Assembly: GCF_029167105.1 (NCBI RefSeq) | Contig: NZ_JARFML010000020.1 | Span: forward strand, 83,632-147,631 | DNA length: 64,000 nt | DNA from: Bradyrhizobium yuanmingense | GTDB lineage: Bacteria > Pseudomonadota > Alphaproteobacteria > Rhizobiales > Xanthobacteraceae | Reading direction: 5' to 3' | Shown here: positions 16,449 to 25,478 of the stretch, one piece after another | How the letters are laid out: each line of letters starts with the position of its first letter | How positions within the stretch are numbered: the first letter of the stretch is position 1 | Position numbers and translations under genes: made by a program | The notes under the pieces: model-generated | What the model saw: only the letters and a program-made list of their open reading frames with translations | What the model was told of the DNA's origin: nothing | The model's database searches: none

Positions 16449-18008
16449 CTAGGTGACGGGCTGGTAGAAGGTGAGCCGAGCGGGCTCGGCCTCTTCGTTT
16501 GCAACGCTCTGCACCCTCGCATGGCTGCCGATGACGAGACCGGCGAGCGAGAGCATCAGGCCCAGCGCGAGCGGCGCGAACAGGGCCTCTTCCTGAAACA
16601 ATCCGTTGAGCAGAACGACGAGGACGCCGAAGCCGGCGAGGCCCTGCGTCAGATATCCCGACGACGCGTAGAGGCGCCAGGCCTTGAGCGCCATCGCGAA
16701 ATAGAAGGCCAGCGGCACGAAGGCCGCGATGCCCATCTGGTACAAGAGGACGCCGATCGCGCTTTCGACCGCGCCGTCGATCGTGCCGGCCGCCTGCGCA
16801 GCGCTCCAATCGATCGAAAAATAGCTGTCCGACAAATTGCCGCCGATGCCGAGGCCCCGGCCGTAAGGTCTCTGCACGAATCCGTCGAGGCCGCCCATCA
16901 GGCCGATGACGTGATAGTCGCCGATCTGCAGGCCGATGCGGATCGCCAGGATCGCAAAGGCGATCATGCCGGCGAACCCCAGCAACAATGTCGCTACGGC
17001 ACCGATGAGGCGAGTCCCGATCCAGCCCGCAGCCACGAAGATGACGGTGATGAGCGCTCCCTTGACGCTGCAGAAGACCAGCAGCGGCAGGGCTGCCAGG
17101 GCGAGCAGCGGGCGTCCGACCGAGAACAGGAACAGGGCGAGAAAGCCGATCCCGTAGGCGAAGCTGATCGGGTGCATGTTCGGGCCGTGAATGCGCAGCA
17201 TCTTCGACAGGCCGAAGTCTTCGAGCAAGGGCGTGTTCAGGAAGTCGAAGCTGAAACGATCCTTGAGTGTGACGGGCACGTTGCCGGTCTGCCGCATCTG
17301 GGTTTCCCAGACGCCGGAATGGGTCGCCTTGAGCTCGTCGAAGCCCCAGAACGTATGGCCGTTGGTGACGGCCAGCCAGACATCGCGCAAGACGAGCTCG
17401 ACATAGCCGCACAGCATGAGGATGACCGCGAGCGCGACCAGGAACGGCGTGATGCGCACCTCAAAGGTTGCCGCGGTCAGGAGCGACAGCTGAAACAGAA
17501 ACAGCGGCAGAACGATGTTGCGCAAATAGACCGCCGCCGGCTGTCCGTCCTGGACGAAGCCGATCGCGAAATAGAGCGAGACAACGGCCAGGGTGACGAC
17601 GCCCCAGCGCATGATCTGATTGATCTCCCTCGACTGATTCCGCTGGCCCAGCACGTAAAGCGCAAACGTCGCCAGCCACATCACGGAGCAGACCAGGAAA
17701 TTGTAGCCCTTGATGAAGTCGAGATCGGAGGGGAGCGGGACCAGCGGCGACAGGATGGAGACGAACAGGTTCTGGAAGAACAGGACGAAGATGGCGACCG
17801 CCGGGGCCCAGGTCGGGACCGCAACCACGATGGCGATACCGATCAGGACCTCGATGATGATGGCCAGCGCGGGATTGGCGAGGTGCAGAACCGGCGCAGA
17901 GCTGATCGTCGCGATGGCGACGCAGAAGGTCGCGGCCAGCTCGCGCCAGGCCGGAGGCGGCGGCGCGGCCTGCACGCTCTGGCCTTGCGGTGAGTACCCG
18001 GCGCTCAT
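16449..18008 (-). CDS. O-antigen-ligase-like polysaccharide polymerase/ligase
   Basis: From ATG at 18006-18008 the protein is about 519 residues with around a dozen hydrophobic helices and a large periplasmic loop between ~190 and 270. The end carries YGRGLGIGGNLSDSYFSIDW, reminiscent of the periplasmic signature region in Wzy/WaaL/ExoQ-type enzymes. Such proteins polymerise repeat units or transfer polymer to a carrier at the outer face of the inner membrane. It is the last gene of a minus-strand operon with a Wzz-like protein and a glycosidase, a layout like exoP-exoQ-exoK. The operon has no glycosyltransferases, so they must be elsewhere, possibly in the 40-63 kb region. Confidence 0.75.
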   Translation of the reverse strand: MSAGYSPQGQSVQAAPPPPAWRELAATFCVAIATISSAPVLHLANPALAIIIEVLIGIAIVVAVPTWAPAVAIFVLFFQNLFVSILSPLVPLPSDLDFIKGYNFLVCSVMWLATFALYVLGQRNQSREINQIMRWGVVTLAVVSLYFAIGFVQDGQPAAVYLRNIVLPLFLFQLSLLTAATFEVRITPFLVALAVILMLCGYVELVLRDVWLAVTNGHTFWGFDELKATHSGVWETQMRQTGNVPVTLKDRFSFDFLNTPLLEDFGLSKMLRIHGPNMHPISFAYGIGFLALFLFSVGRPLLALAALPLLVFCSVKGALITVIFVAAGWIGTRLIGAVATLLLGFAGMIAFAILAIRIGLQIGDYHVIGLMGGLDGFVQRPYGRGLGIGGNLSDSYFSIDWSAAQAAGTIDGAVESAIGVLLYQMGIAAFVPLAFYFAMALKAWRLYASSGYLTQGLAGFGVLVVLLNGLFQEEALFAPLALGLMLSLAGLVIGSHARVQSVANEEAEPARLTFYQPVT

Positions 18009-18065
18009 CAATCGTCCTTTGCCATCGCGCGCTGACACGATAGCCGCGCGAGGTGTAAGGATCCG

Positions 18066-19235
18066 TTAACGATCGCGGCGCGCGGCGGGAGCCCCTTCAA
18101 GCCGGCCGGGTGCGCCGAGCAGAGCCCGTAGCACGTCGGGATCGGGCTTGCCGGTTGCGGCGTCGACCAGGCCGAAGCCTTGCGCCAATTCCCAATGCGC
18201 CCAGCCCCAGCAATGCGCGCGGGCATAGGCAGTGACCTCCGCCAGCCAGCGCAACCGGCTCTGCCGGGGGGCGCCGGCTTTCAACACGCCGAACTCATTG
18301 ACGATGATCGGCCGCGAAAATTGCTGCTGCCATGCGAGCGCGGGCGCGAGCCAGCGATCGGCCACCGGCTTGTCCTTGGCGGCGGCAATCGCCGTATCGA
18401 GCATGGCGAGCGCCTTGACCGCGCCCCTGTCCTGCAAATCCTGCCGAAGCGCCTGAACCTTGGGATCGCCGGCATTGATCGGATAAGGCAGATCCATGAT
18501 GTCGTGCAACGGATCGCGCGCGTCCCAATGGCCCTGATGGGTGAACACCATCGGATCGTAGAAATGGATGGCGTAGACGACGTCGGGGTCCGCCAGCGGA
18601 CGAAACCGCGGCAGCGAGTCCGCGCGCTGCCAGTTGACAGGGCCGACGATGAGCGTGGTGGAGGGCAGCAACCCGCGAACGAAGGCGGCGAGCGCCTCGA
18701 CCTCTCTTTGCCACCTGTCCGCTTCGATATCGGGTTCGTTGAGCAGCTCGGCGAAGACTAGATCGGCAGGATAGGATTGAATGATTCCTGCAAGCGCGCG
18801 CCAGGCCTCCTGCATCTCGCCCATCGCCGCATCCGGATCATCCTTGTGCAGGCGATTGAAGCGCTCGCCCGGATGAAGGTCGACGGAGCTGGAATAGCCG
18901 AGCGAGGTCAGCTGCTTCAAGGCGCCGTCGAGCACGCGCAGCGTCGCCTCGCGCTCGTCCTTTGCGGCAAAGCGCGGCATCACGCGTTCCGCCGGCACCG
19001 GCAGGCGGACATGGCTCATGCCCGCCTTGCGCAGCTGCTGCAGCAGCGCGCGGCTTGGCGGCGCACCGTTGATCCAACCGTCGGCGTTGAAGCCGCGCGA
19101 GAGGGCGGCAAGCCGCCCGGGCGAAACCGTCGACGGCAGTGGTACGCAATCCTCGGCGAACACCGGACGGCCGACAGCGATCGACAACAGAATCGCCGCA
19201 GCCAGCAGACGGCAGCGGAAGTCTGTCATCGTCAC
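18066..19235 (-). CDS. GH5-type glycoside hydrolase (cellulase fold)
   Basis: 389 residues with a signal peptide ending VFAED. The barrel shows the family 5 pattern: RGFNADGWING, VDLHPG, then LNEP with the acid/base Glu167, HFYDPMVFTHQG, and VNEFG with the nucleophile Glu314. These retaining beta-glycosidases act on cellulose, mannan or related glucans. Placed between a Wzz-like and a polymerase gene, it most likely trims the polysaccharide made by this operon. Its start codon overlaps the end of the upstream gene by 4 bases, implying translational coupling. Confidence 0.88.
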   Translation of the reverse strand: MTMTDFRCRLLAAAILLSIAVGRPVFAEDCVPLPSTVSPGRLAALSRGFNADGWINGAPPSRALLQQLRKAGMSHVRLPVPAERVMPRFAAKDEREATLRVLDGALKQLTSLGYSSSVDLHPGERFNRLHKDDPDAAMGEMQEAWRALAGIIQSYPADLVFAELLNEPDIEADRWQREVEALAAFVRGLLPSTTLIVGPVNWQRADSLPRFRPLADPDVVYAIHFYDPMVFTHQGHWDARDPLHDIMDLPYPINAGDPKVQALRQDLQDRGAVKALAMLDTAIAAAKDKPVADRWLAPALAWQQQFSRPIIVNEFGVLKAGAPRQSRLRWLAEVTAYARAHCWGWAHWELAQGFGLVDAATGKPDPDVLRALLGAPGRLEGAPAARRDR

Positions 19236-21376
19236 ACCGCAAGGCCCAAAGCGCCACCGTCGGGCTGAGGCGCCATTGAACCGGCGGGCACGTGATTGAC
19301 GACGAGGCCGGTCGGCACCGCCGCGTATCTCGACAGCGCCGCGGTCACCCTGCGCATCGCCGACGAACCAAGCTCACCGGAGCGCGCCACCAGGACGATC
19401 AGGTCCGCGTGGGCAGCCAGCGCAATGGCGTCGGGCTGCAAGGCGAGATTGCCGGCGTGGACGACGATCAGGTCGAACTCCGAGCGGATATCGTCCTCGG
19501 GCCGCGCATCGGGCTTCCGGCCGGCACTGAGCAGCTCGTCGATCGACTGAAGTCCCGCCGTGGTCGAGCCGTCCTGCCATTCGGTCACCGGCGGCTGGGA
19601 GCCTGCAAATTCCGGCTGGAGCCGGATCAGCACGCTCATCATGCCCAGGTTCACGGCGGCACGATTGAGGGCGCGCGCCACCGTGTTGCCGCCGGCGCTC
19701 TTGCCGACCGACAAGACCAGCGCGACCTTGCAGCCGCGCACCGGCACGCGGTCAATGCGTTCGAGCAGCGGCCGTAAGTGGGGGCCGAGATCGAGCTCGG
19801 CCGACGCGCTGACCGGTCTTTGCCAGACCGTGTTGATCCCGCCTCCTGGCGCCAGCTCGGGGATGCGGGCCCAGACAGGAAGGCCGGGCATCGCCTCGGC
19901 TGGGCGCGCGGCGGCGGCAGGAGGGGAAACTTGCCGGTCGGGCGTCTCCTCCGCTTCACGTGAGACAGGCGCCTCAACGGATTCGGGCTTGTCGGCGGAC
20001 AGGCTGGTCGTCACCGCCACGGCGGCGGTCGACGTCAGCAGCGAGCCGATCGCCAGCGCCGCAAGCAGCAAGGCGAGCGGCGGACGTGTCGAGCGCAACG
20101 GCGGAATGGCGATCGAGGCGATCTTGGTCTGGGACGCCTGCAGCTGACGCTGCTCGTTGGTGGTCTTGAACCTCGACAGGAACTGCTCGTAAATGTTGCG
20201 GTTGGCATCGGCGTCGCGCTGCAGCTCCTGCAGCTTCACCAGCGCCTGGCCGTCGCGCAGCATCTTGGTCTCGACTGCCTTGAGCTGCTTTTCAAGCGCG
20301 TTCTGCTGCTCCAGCTGAGCCTCGTATTCGGACTTGGCGGTGTCGATGCTCTTCTTGCGCTCGATCTCGATCTGCCGGTTGATGTCCGCCAGCTGGCTGT
20401 AGGAGATCGCAAGGTCGGGATGGCGGTCGCCATAGACCGCCTTCTTCTGCGCGATCTGGTCGTTCAGGGCCGAGCGCTGCGCGCGCAGCATGCTGAGGAG
20501 ATCCTGCTTCACCGGCCCTTCGACATTGGCCTTGACGTCGCGCTGCACCTGCTCATAGCGCGCCTTGGCCTCCTCGGTGCGGGCGCGGGCGGCGGAGACC
20601 TGCTGGGTCAGGTCGGTCACCCGCAATTGCTGCGTGGTGGATTCCTTGCCGGCATTGACGATGTTGTGCTCGAGCCGGAAGGCGGCGACGGCGTCTTCCG
20701 ACGCGCGCAGGCGCTCGCTCAGCGTCTTCAGCCGGTCCTGGAGCCAGCCGGCCGCCTCGTCCGTCGCCTCGGTGCGGACGCGGCCCTGGCTGGCGACGAA
20801 GGCCTCGGCGATGGCATTGGCGTAGTAGGCGGCGCGATCCGGCCGGTTGGAGGTGAACGAAATCGCGATGACGTAGGTCAGCCCGCGCCGGGTGATCTCG
20901 AGGCGGTTGCGGAATCTTTCGAGCAGGCGCGTCATGTCGGTATAACCGCCCGCGACGTCTTCGTCGTCCGCGACCTTGAGCTGCTCGATCAGGGGGCGGA
21001 GGAAGCCGTCGGATTTGGCGATCTCGATCTGGCTCTGCAGCGCCGCGGCATCCTGGCCGATGCCGGGCAGCACGTCCTGCTCCGAGGTCACGCGCAGCTC
21101 GCGCGGATCGAGCACGACCAGGGCCGTCGCGGCATAGCGGACCGGAAGCACCATCAGAGCGATGACGCCGAGGGCGAACAGCGCCAGCGCCAGCGTCAGG
21201 ATGCGCCGGCCGTTCTCGCGCAGAAAGGACAGCGTCCCGGAGACGGTCAGCGATCCCTTGGCCAGTCCCGGCGAGGCGCCGTCAGGCTTCGCCTTCGCAG
21301 CGCGCGGCGCTTCCCACGAAGCCGCTTGCTCCGTCGGGGCGATGCTTCGCGGAGATGCGCGGCTACCGAACGCCAT
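19232..21376 (-). CDS. Wzz/Wzc-like chain-length protein with degenerate P-loop
   Basis: 714 residues: a membrane helix at ~57-77, a Wzz periplasmic region with long coiled coil (~220-430, ending with the GNVR-like NRNIYEQFLSRFK), a second membrane helix at ~445-470, then a cytoplasmic domain resembling a BY-tyrosine kinase. The Walker A equivalent reads LSVGKSAGGNTVA, so the normal GxxxxGK(S/T) Lys is not in place and autokinase activity is doubtful. No tyrosine-rich tail is present either. It probably sets polymer length without phosphorylation control. First gene of the operon, so its upstream 150 bp likely holds the promoter. Confidence 0.85.
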   Translation of the reverse strand: MAFGSRASPRSIAPTEQAASWEAPRAAKAKPDGASPGLAKGSLTVSGTLSFLRENGRRILTLALALFALGVIALMVLPVRYAATALVVLDPRELRVTSEQDVLPGIGQDAAALQSQIEIAKSDGFLRPLIEQLKVADDEDVAGGYTDMTRLLERFRNRLEITRRGLTYVIAISFTSNRPDRAAYYANAIAEAFVASQGRVRTEATDEAAGWLQDRLKTLSERLRASEDAVAAFRLEHNIVNAGKESTTQQLRVTDLTQQVSAARARTEEAKARYEQVQRDVKANVEGPVKQDLLSMLRAQRSALNDQIAQKKAVYGDRHPDLAISYSQLADINRQIEIERKKSIDTAKSEYEAQLEQQNALEKQLKAVETKMLRDGQALVKLQELQRDADANRNIYEQFLSRFKTTNEQRQLQASQTKIASIAIPPLRSTRPPLALLLAALAIGSLLTSTAAVAVTTSLSADKPESVEAPVSREAEETPDRQVSPPAAAARPAEAMPGLPVWARIPELAPGGGINTVWQRPVSASAELDLGPHLRPLLERIDRVPVRGCKVALVLSVGKSAGGNTVARALNRAAVNLGMMSVLIRLQPEFAGSQPPVTEWQDGSTTAGLQSIDELLSAGRKPDARPEDDIRSEFDLIVVHAGNLALQPDAIALAAHADLIVLVARSGELGSSAMRRVTAALSRYAAVPTGLVVNHVPAGSMAPQPDGGALGLAV

Positions 21377-21530
21377 GGGTTGGACTCGAAATCAACTGAC
21401 AGTCATAGCTCAGAGGCTTGCTACACCGTAAATATCCATGGTTAACCGCCGGTTACGGCTGGGCCGGGGTGGGACGGTCTTGGGTGCTGAACGATTCGTT
21501 AACGAGACGCGGCCAGCGATGTGCGACCGC

Positions 21531-23141
21531 TCACAAGGCGATGACATACCCGTCCCGCCGGGGATCGGCGGCACCCGTCATCACGCCGGTTACCGGATCG
21601 AGCGCGACGGCCTGCATGCCTCCGCAGAGCATGGTCCATCCGGTGTCCAAAATCTCGATCTCGTGGCCGCGGCGCTTCAGTTCGGCGATGGTCTCCGGCG
21701 CGATGCGGTTCTCTGCCTGAATGAAGCGGCCGTCCCACAGCCGTGAACGCGGCGCCTCGATCGCCTGCTGCAGCGGAAGGCCGAACTCGATGTGCTGCAC
21801 ATAAGCCTGGGCCTGGGTTTGCGGGATGCCGTAGCTGCCGGGCGTCCCCAGCGCCAGCACCGGACGGCTGCCGCGCGTCGCGATCGACGGTGCCATCGTC
21901 ACCGGCAACGCGTCGCCCGGCTTGGCGAGGTTCGGGCTTCCCGGCTGCACGTCGGCCCAATGCAGATGATTGTTGAGGCAAACGCCGGTCCCCGGCACCA
22001 CGACGCCGCTGCCGAACGGGCTGCCGAGACTTTGGGTCATGCAGACCAGATTGCCTTCGGCGTCGGCGATCGAGAACGAGGTGGTGTGGCCGGGATCGGC
22101 ACGATCCTGCGGCATCCATTGCTCTGTCGGGCCCGTGATCGGCCGGCCGTCGCTCACACGCTGGCGAAGCCGCGCGATCGTCGCGTCGGACATTGCTCCA
22201 GCGGCGTGATCCGGTCCCAGATTGCCATGGGCGATGCGCTCGCCGGCGGCGAGACGAATCGCGCGATAGACCGTATCGAGATGATCGGCGCCGTCCTTCG
22301 GCAGACGCCCGAGGTCAAAGCCTTCAAGGATCTTGAGGGTCAGGGCGAACTGGAAGCCGCCGCATTGCTGCGCCGGGACGTGAAGCTCGAGCCCCCGATA
22401 GGACACGGTCAGGGGATCGAACCAATGCGGCTTGACGGCGATGACATCGTCCAGCGTCAGGCTGCCGCCGAGCGTGGCGAGATAGTCCACGATCCGCCGG
22501 CCGAGCTTGCCGCCATACAGATGCTCGGGCCCCGATTCGGCGATCTCGGCAAAAGTCTGCGCAAGATCGGGCTGCGCGACGATGCTGCCGAGCTTCACCG
22601 GCATTCCATCCGGGAGATAGTTCCTGACCAGTGCGGCGTGCAGCTCCGGCCAGGGTTCGAGCAGCGGCACCTGCTCGTTGATCTCATCAACACCGAAGTC
22701 CGAGAGCGCAAAGCCGCCCTGCGCCAGCGTGATCGCCGGCGCAAAGACGTCTGGAAGCGATTTGCGTCCATAGCGCGAGAGCAGCTCGCACCAGCCCGCG
22801 AGATTGCCGGGCGTCGAGGCCGCCTGCGGACCGCGCTCGAGCTCGAATCTGCTGGTGTATCTGCCGACCGGGAAGCTTGCGGGCATCGGCGGAGCGAAGT
22901 CGAGCACGCGAATGCGCTGCTCGCTTGCGACCCAGACCGTGGCCAGTCCGAACCCGGCAAGCCCCGACATGAACGGCTCGACCACGTTGAGGGCGGCCGC
23001 CGTGGCGACGGCCGCATCGAACGCATTGCCGCCCTGCATCAGGATTCGTGCACCGGCCTGTGCCGCGAGCGGATGCGCGGCGGCGACCATGCCGTGCCGC
23101 GAGAACAGCGTCGGACGCCCATATGTCCTGGCGGGTTGCAT
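21531..23141 (-). CDS. Gamma-glutamyltransferase family protein
   Basis: 536 residues. The precursor-type domain begins GMVAAAHPLAAQAGARILMQGGNAFDAAVA, the hallmark of the family. The autocleavage site and nucleophile is Thr353 in PGHTTSFSIAD; after it comes the small-subunit part with MTQSLGSPFGSGVVVPGTG and LPVTMAPS. The usual His after the Thr pair is Ser here, so hydrolase or acylase activity on another substrate is possible. No signal peptide is visible, so it is likely cytoplasmic. It follows dgdA by 21 bases on the same strand, suggesting a shared transcript and an amino-acid-scavenging role. Confidence 0.85.
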   Translation of the reverse strand: MQPARTYGRPTLFSRHGMVAAAHPLAAQAGARILMQGGNAFDAAVATAAALNVVEPFMSGLAGFGLATVWVASEQRIRVLDFAPPMPASFPVGRYTSRFELERGPQAASTPGNLAGWCELLSRYGRKSLPDVFAPAITLAQGGFALSDFGVDEINEQVPLLEPWPELHAALVRNYLPDGMPVKLGSIVAQPDLAQTFAEIAESGPEHLYGGKLGRRIVDYLATLGGSLTLDDVIAVKPHWFDPLTVSYRGLELHVPAQQCGGFQFALTLKILEGFDLGRLPKDGADHLDTVYRAIRLAAGERIAHGNLGPDHAAGAMSDATIARLRQRVSDGRPITGPTEQWMPQDRADPGHTTSFSIADAEGNLVCMTQSLGSPFGSGVVVPGTGVCLNNHLHWADVQPGSPNLAKPGDALPVTMAPSIATRGSRPVLALGTPGSYGIPQTQAQAYVQHIEFGLPLQQAIEAPRSRLWDGRFIQAENRIAPETIAELKRRGHEIEILDTGWTMLCGGMQAVALDPVTGVMTGAADPRRDGYVIAL

Positions 23142-23162
23142 CCGGAGAAGGCCTTCCGCCGA

Positions 23163-24479
23163 TCAGTGCGTCGTCGCAGCCTGGATCGCCTCCGACATGA
23201 TCTCGAGACCGCGATCGATTTCGGCCTCGGACACTGTCAGCGGCGGCGCGATGCGGAATACGCCGCCCATGCTGGGCAACTTGACGATGTTCATGCTGAG
23301 ACCGCGACGCATGGTCTCCTCCATGATCCGCGCACCGAGTTCAAACCCCGGCGTCTTGGACTGCCGGTCGACGACGATTTCGAGACCGAGCAGAAGCCCG
23401 CGGCCCCTGACGTCGCCGACGCATTCGAACTTTTGCTGCAGCGACAGCAATCCATCCCGGAGCCTGTTGCCCCTGGCGGTTGCCTGCGCCACTAACCCGT
23501 CGCGCGCGACCACGTCGAGCACCGTGACGCCGATCGCGGCGGGCAAGGGATCGGAGACATGCGTGGTGTAGAACAAGAAGCCGCGCTCGAACGCGGTCTG
23601 CTCGATGGCCTTTGTCGTCATGACCGCGGCGAGCGGCAGACCGGCGCCGAGCGTCTTCGACAGCGTGAGAATATCAGGCACCACACCGTCGCGCTCGAAG
23701 GCAAACATGTGCCCGGTGCGGCCGATTCCGGTCTGAGCTTCGTCGAGGATCAGCAGCATGCCGCGCTGCTCGCATTTTTGCTTCAAGGCCGCGAGATAGC
23801 CGAGCGGCAATTCCAGAATGCCGCCGCTGGAGAGGATCGGCTCGGCGATGAAGGCCGCCAGACTACCGGTCGACTGGCTGTCGATCAGTGCGAACGCATC
23901 GTCCAGCTCGGACTGCCAGTCGTTGCTGCCGTCGACGTTCCTGAAGCGCGGCCGATAGGCGTTCGGCGCGGGAATGACGAATGATCCGACCGCGGCCGGC
24001 CCATAACCGCGCCGGCCCGCGCTGTAGGTCGCCGACGCCGCCGCGCCGGTCATGCCGTGCCAGCTTTGCGCGAAGGCGACGATTTCGTGCCTGCCGGTGA
24101 CGAGCTTGGCCATCCGGATCGCCGCTTCATTGGCTTCCGCGCCTGTCGTCAGCAGCTGCACGCGGTCGAGACCGGGCGCAAGCGCAGCGAGACGCTCGGC
24201 CAACGTCACCACCGGACGCGAGAGCATGCCGCTGAAGAGATGAGCGACCGCACCCATTTGCCGTGCGACCGTGGCGACGATGTCGGGATGCGTGTGCCCC
24301 AGCACGGCGCTCATCTGACCCGAGGTGAAGTCGAGGATGGCGCGTCCGTCGGCGTCGTAGACGAAACTGCCGGCCGCACGCTCGATGATGACGGGTTCGA
24401 AACTCGGCCCATAGCGGGTCAGATGCGTGTTGGCGGACGCCCAGAAATCGGGATCGGCATTCAAGGTCATGACAGCCAC
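23163..24479 (-). CDS. dgdA: 2,2-dialkylglycine decarboxylase
   Basis: Class III PLP aminotransferase fold of 438 residues. The sequence agrees along its length with the known dialkylglycine decarboxylase: FTSGQMSAVLGHTHP, SWHGMTGAAASATYSAGR, the Asp246 in LILDEAQTGIGRTG, and the Schiff-base Lys275 in LTLSKTLGAGLPLAA. The enzyme decarboxylates 2-aminoisobutyrate-type amino acids and transfers the amino group to pyruvate. It is divergent from a LysR gene over 84 bp, the usual layout for a controlled catabolic gene, with ggt behind it. Start may be the first or the fourth codon. Confidence 0.9.
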   Translation of the reverse strand: MAVMTLNADPDFWASANTHLTRYGPSFEPVIIERAAGSFVYDADGRAILDFTSGQMSAVLGHTHPDIVATVARQMGAVAHLFSGMLSRPVVTLAERLAALAPGLDRVQLLTTGAEANEAAIRMAKLVTGRHEIVAFAQSWHGMTGAAASATYSAGRRGYGPAAVGSFVIPAPNAYRPRFRNVDGSNDWQSELDDAFALIDSQSTGSLAAFIAEPILSSGGILELPLGYLAALKQKCEQRGMLLILDEAQTGIGRTGHMFAFERDGVVPDILTLSKTLGAGLPLAAVMTTKAIEQTAFERGFLFYTTHVSDPLPAAIGVTVLDVVARDGLVAQATARGNRLRDGLLSLQQKFECVGDVRGRGLLLGLEIVVDRQSKTPGFELGARIMEETMRRGLSMNIVKLPSMGGVFRIAPPLTVSEAEIDRGLEIMSEAIQAATTH

Positions 24480-24504
24480 CTGCGCTTGTGGACGTCTGAC
24501 CTCT

Positions 24505-24520
24505 AGTCAAGAATTTGACT
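24505..24520. promoter_or_regulatory. Palindrome between dgdA and LysR gene
   Basis: AGTCAA-GAAT-TTGACT is a perfect inverted repeat with 6-bp arms in the 84-bp divergent intergenic region, 25 bases upstream of the dgdA start. It is a candidate operator. Confidence 0.55.
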
Positions 24521-24528
24521 TCAGGCTA

Positions 24529-24544
24529 ATTGATATAATTCAAT
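24529..24544. promoter_or_regulatory. LysR-type T-N11-A box
   Basis: ATTGA-TATAAT-TCAAT is a second inverted repeat fitting the T-N11-A rule for LysR operators, 20 bases before the regulator start. Its position fits binding by the adjacent LysR protein with autoregulation. Confidence 0.5.
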
Positions 24545-24563
24545 CTGGATATCAATCTTCCTG

Positions 24564-25433
24564 ATGTCGATGCTGGATCTTGCCCTTCTGAGGAATTTCG
24601 TCGTCGTGGCCCGCACCGGCTCGATCAGCCTGGCGGCCTTGCAGATTGGCCGGACACAGTCCGCGCTCAGCATGCAGATGCAACGGCTGGAACAGACGAT
24701 CACGCAGCCGCTGTTTCACCGCAGCGGATCCGGTATGAGGCTGACCGCGGCCGGCGAGAAACTGCTCGCCCACGCCGAGACGCTGCTGGCGCAGCACGAC
24801 GAGATTCTCGCCGACATGAGCGGCGAGAGTCTCAAGGGGACGCTGAGCCTGGGCTGCCCGGAGGACTATTCGATCGCTTTCCTGCCGGCGCTGCTGAAGG
24901 GGTTCTGCGCGCTGCATCCCAATGTCGAGCTGCGCATGGTTTGCGCACCGACCTCCGAGCTGCGCCCGATGCTGGCGCGGCGCCAGATCGACATGGCGCT
25001 GGTCTCGCTGTCCGATGCCGGAGCGCGCGAGGTGATCCGCGAGGAGCGCTTCGTCTGGGTCGCGAACGAGGCCGAACCGAAAATACTGACGCAGGATGTG
25101 CTGCCGCTGGCGCTGGCGGCGCCGATGAGCCTGGACTACCGCGCCGCCTGTGCCGCGATGGACGCGGTCAATCGGCGCTACAGGGTCGCCTACGCGAGCA
25201 ACAGCCTCGCCGGCCTGATCGCGATCGCGCGGTCCGGTCATGCGATCAGCGTCCTGACGCGAACCGCCGTTCCGTTCGATCTTCACGTCGTCTCGGCCGG
25301 ACTGCCCCTGCTTCCGACCATCGGCATCGCGCTCGAATTCTCGGAGGCGAGGCCCTCGCTGCTGGCGACGACGCTGGCCGAGCACGTCCGCACCGTGTTG
25401 CCCGGACTGAAGACCAAGGCGGAGATCGATTAG
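24564..25433 (+). CDS. LysR-family transcriptional regulator
   Basis: 289 residues. The N-terminal winged helix-turn-helix shows LLRNFVVVARTGSISLAALQIGRTQSALSMQMQRLEQ, and the rest is a periplasmic-binding-like effector domain (LSLGCPEDYSIAFLPALL). It stands opposite dgdA and ggt with two palindromes between, so control of those genes by a dialkylglycine-type amino acid is the natural hypothesis. Two candidate ATGs at 24564 and 24570 both fit. Confidence 0.88.
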   Translation: MSMLDLALLRNFVVVARTGSISLAALQIGRTQSALSMQMQRLEQTITQPLFHRSGSGMRLTAAGEKLLAHAETLLAQHDEILADMSGESLKGTLSLGCPEDYSIAFLPALLKGFCALHPNVELRMVCAPTSELRPMLARRQIDMALVSLSDAGAREVIREERFVWVANEAEPKILTQDVLPLALAAPMSLDYRAACAAMDAVNRRYRVAYASNSLAGLIAIARSGHAISVLTRTAVPFDLHVVSAGLPLLPTIGIALEFSEARPSLLATTLAEHVRTVLPGLKTKAEID

Positions 25434-25478
25434 TGAGATTGCACCTCGATGTTCGCGCGTGCGCGGAGAGCGCAGCGC

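Noticed and set aside
16047..17993. A 648-codon plus-strand frame, very rich in Arg, Asp, Glu and Gln
   Set aside because: It is antisense to the polysaccharide polymerase and the secreted protein genes. Its composition is that of a GC-rich shadow frame and it has no domain.
21792..23495. A 567-codon plus-strand frame
   Set aside because: Antisense to the gamma-glutamyltransferase and dgdA genes; no domain or ribosome site.
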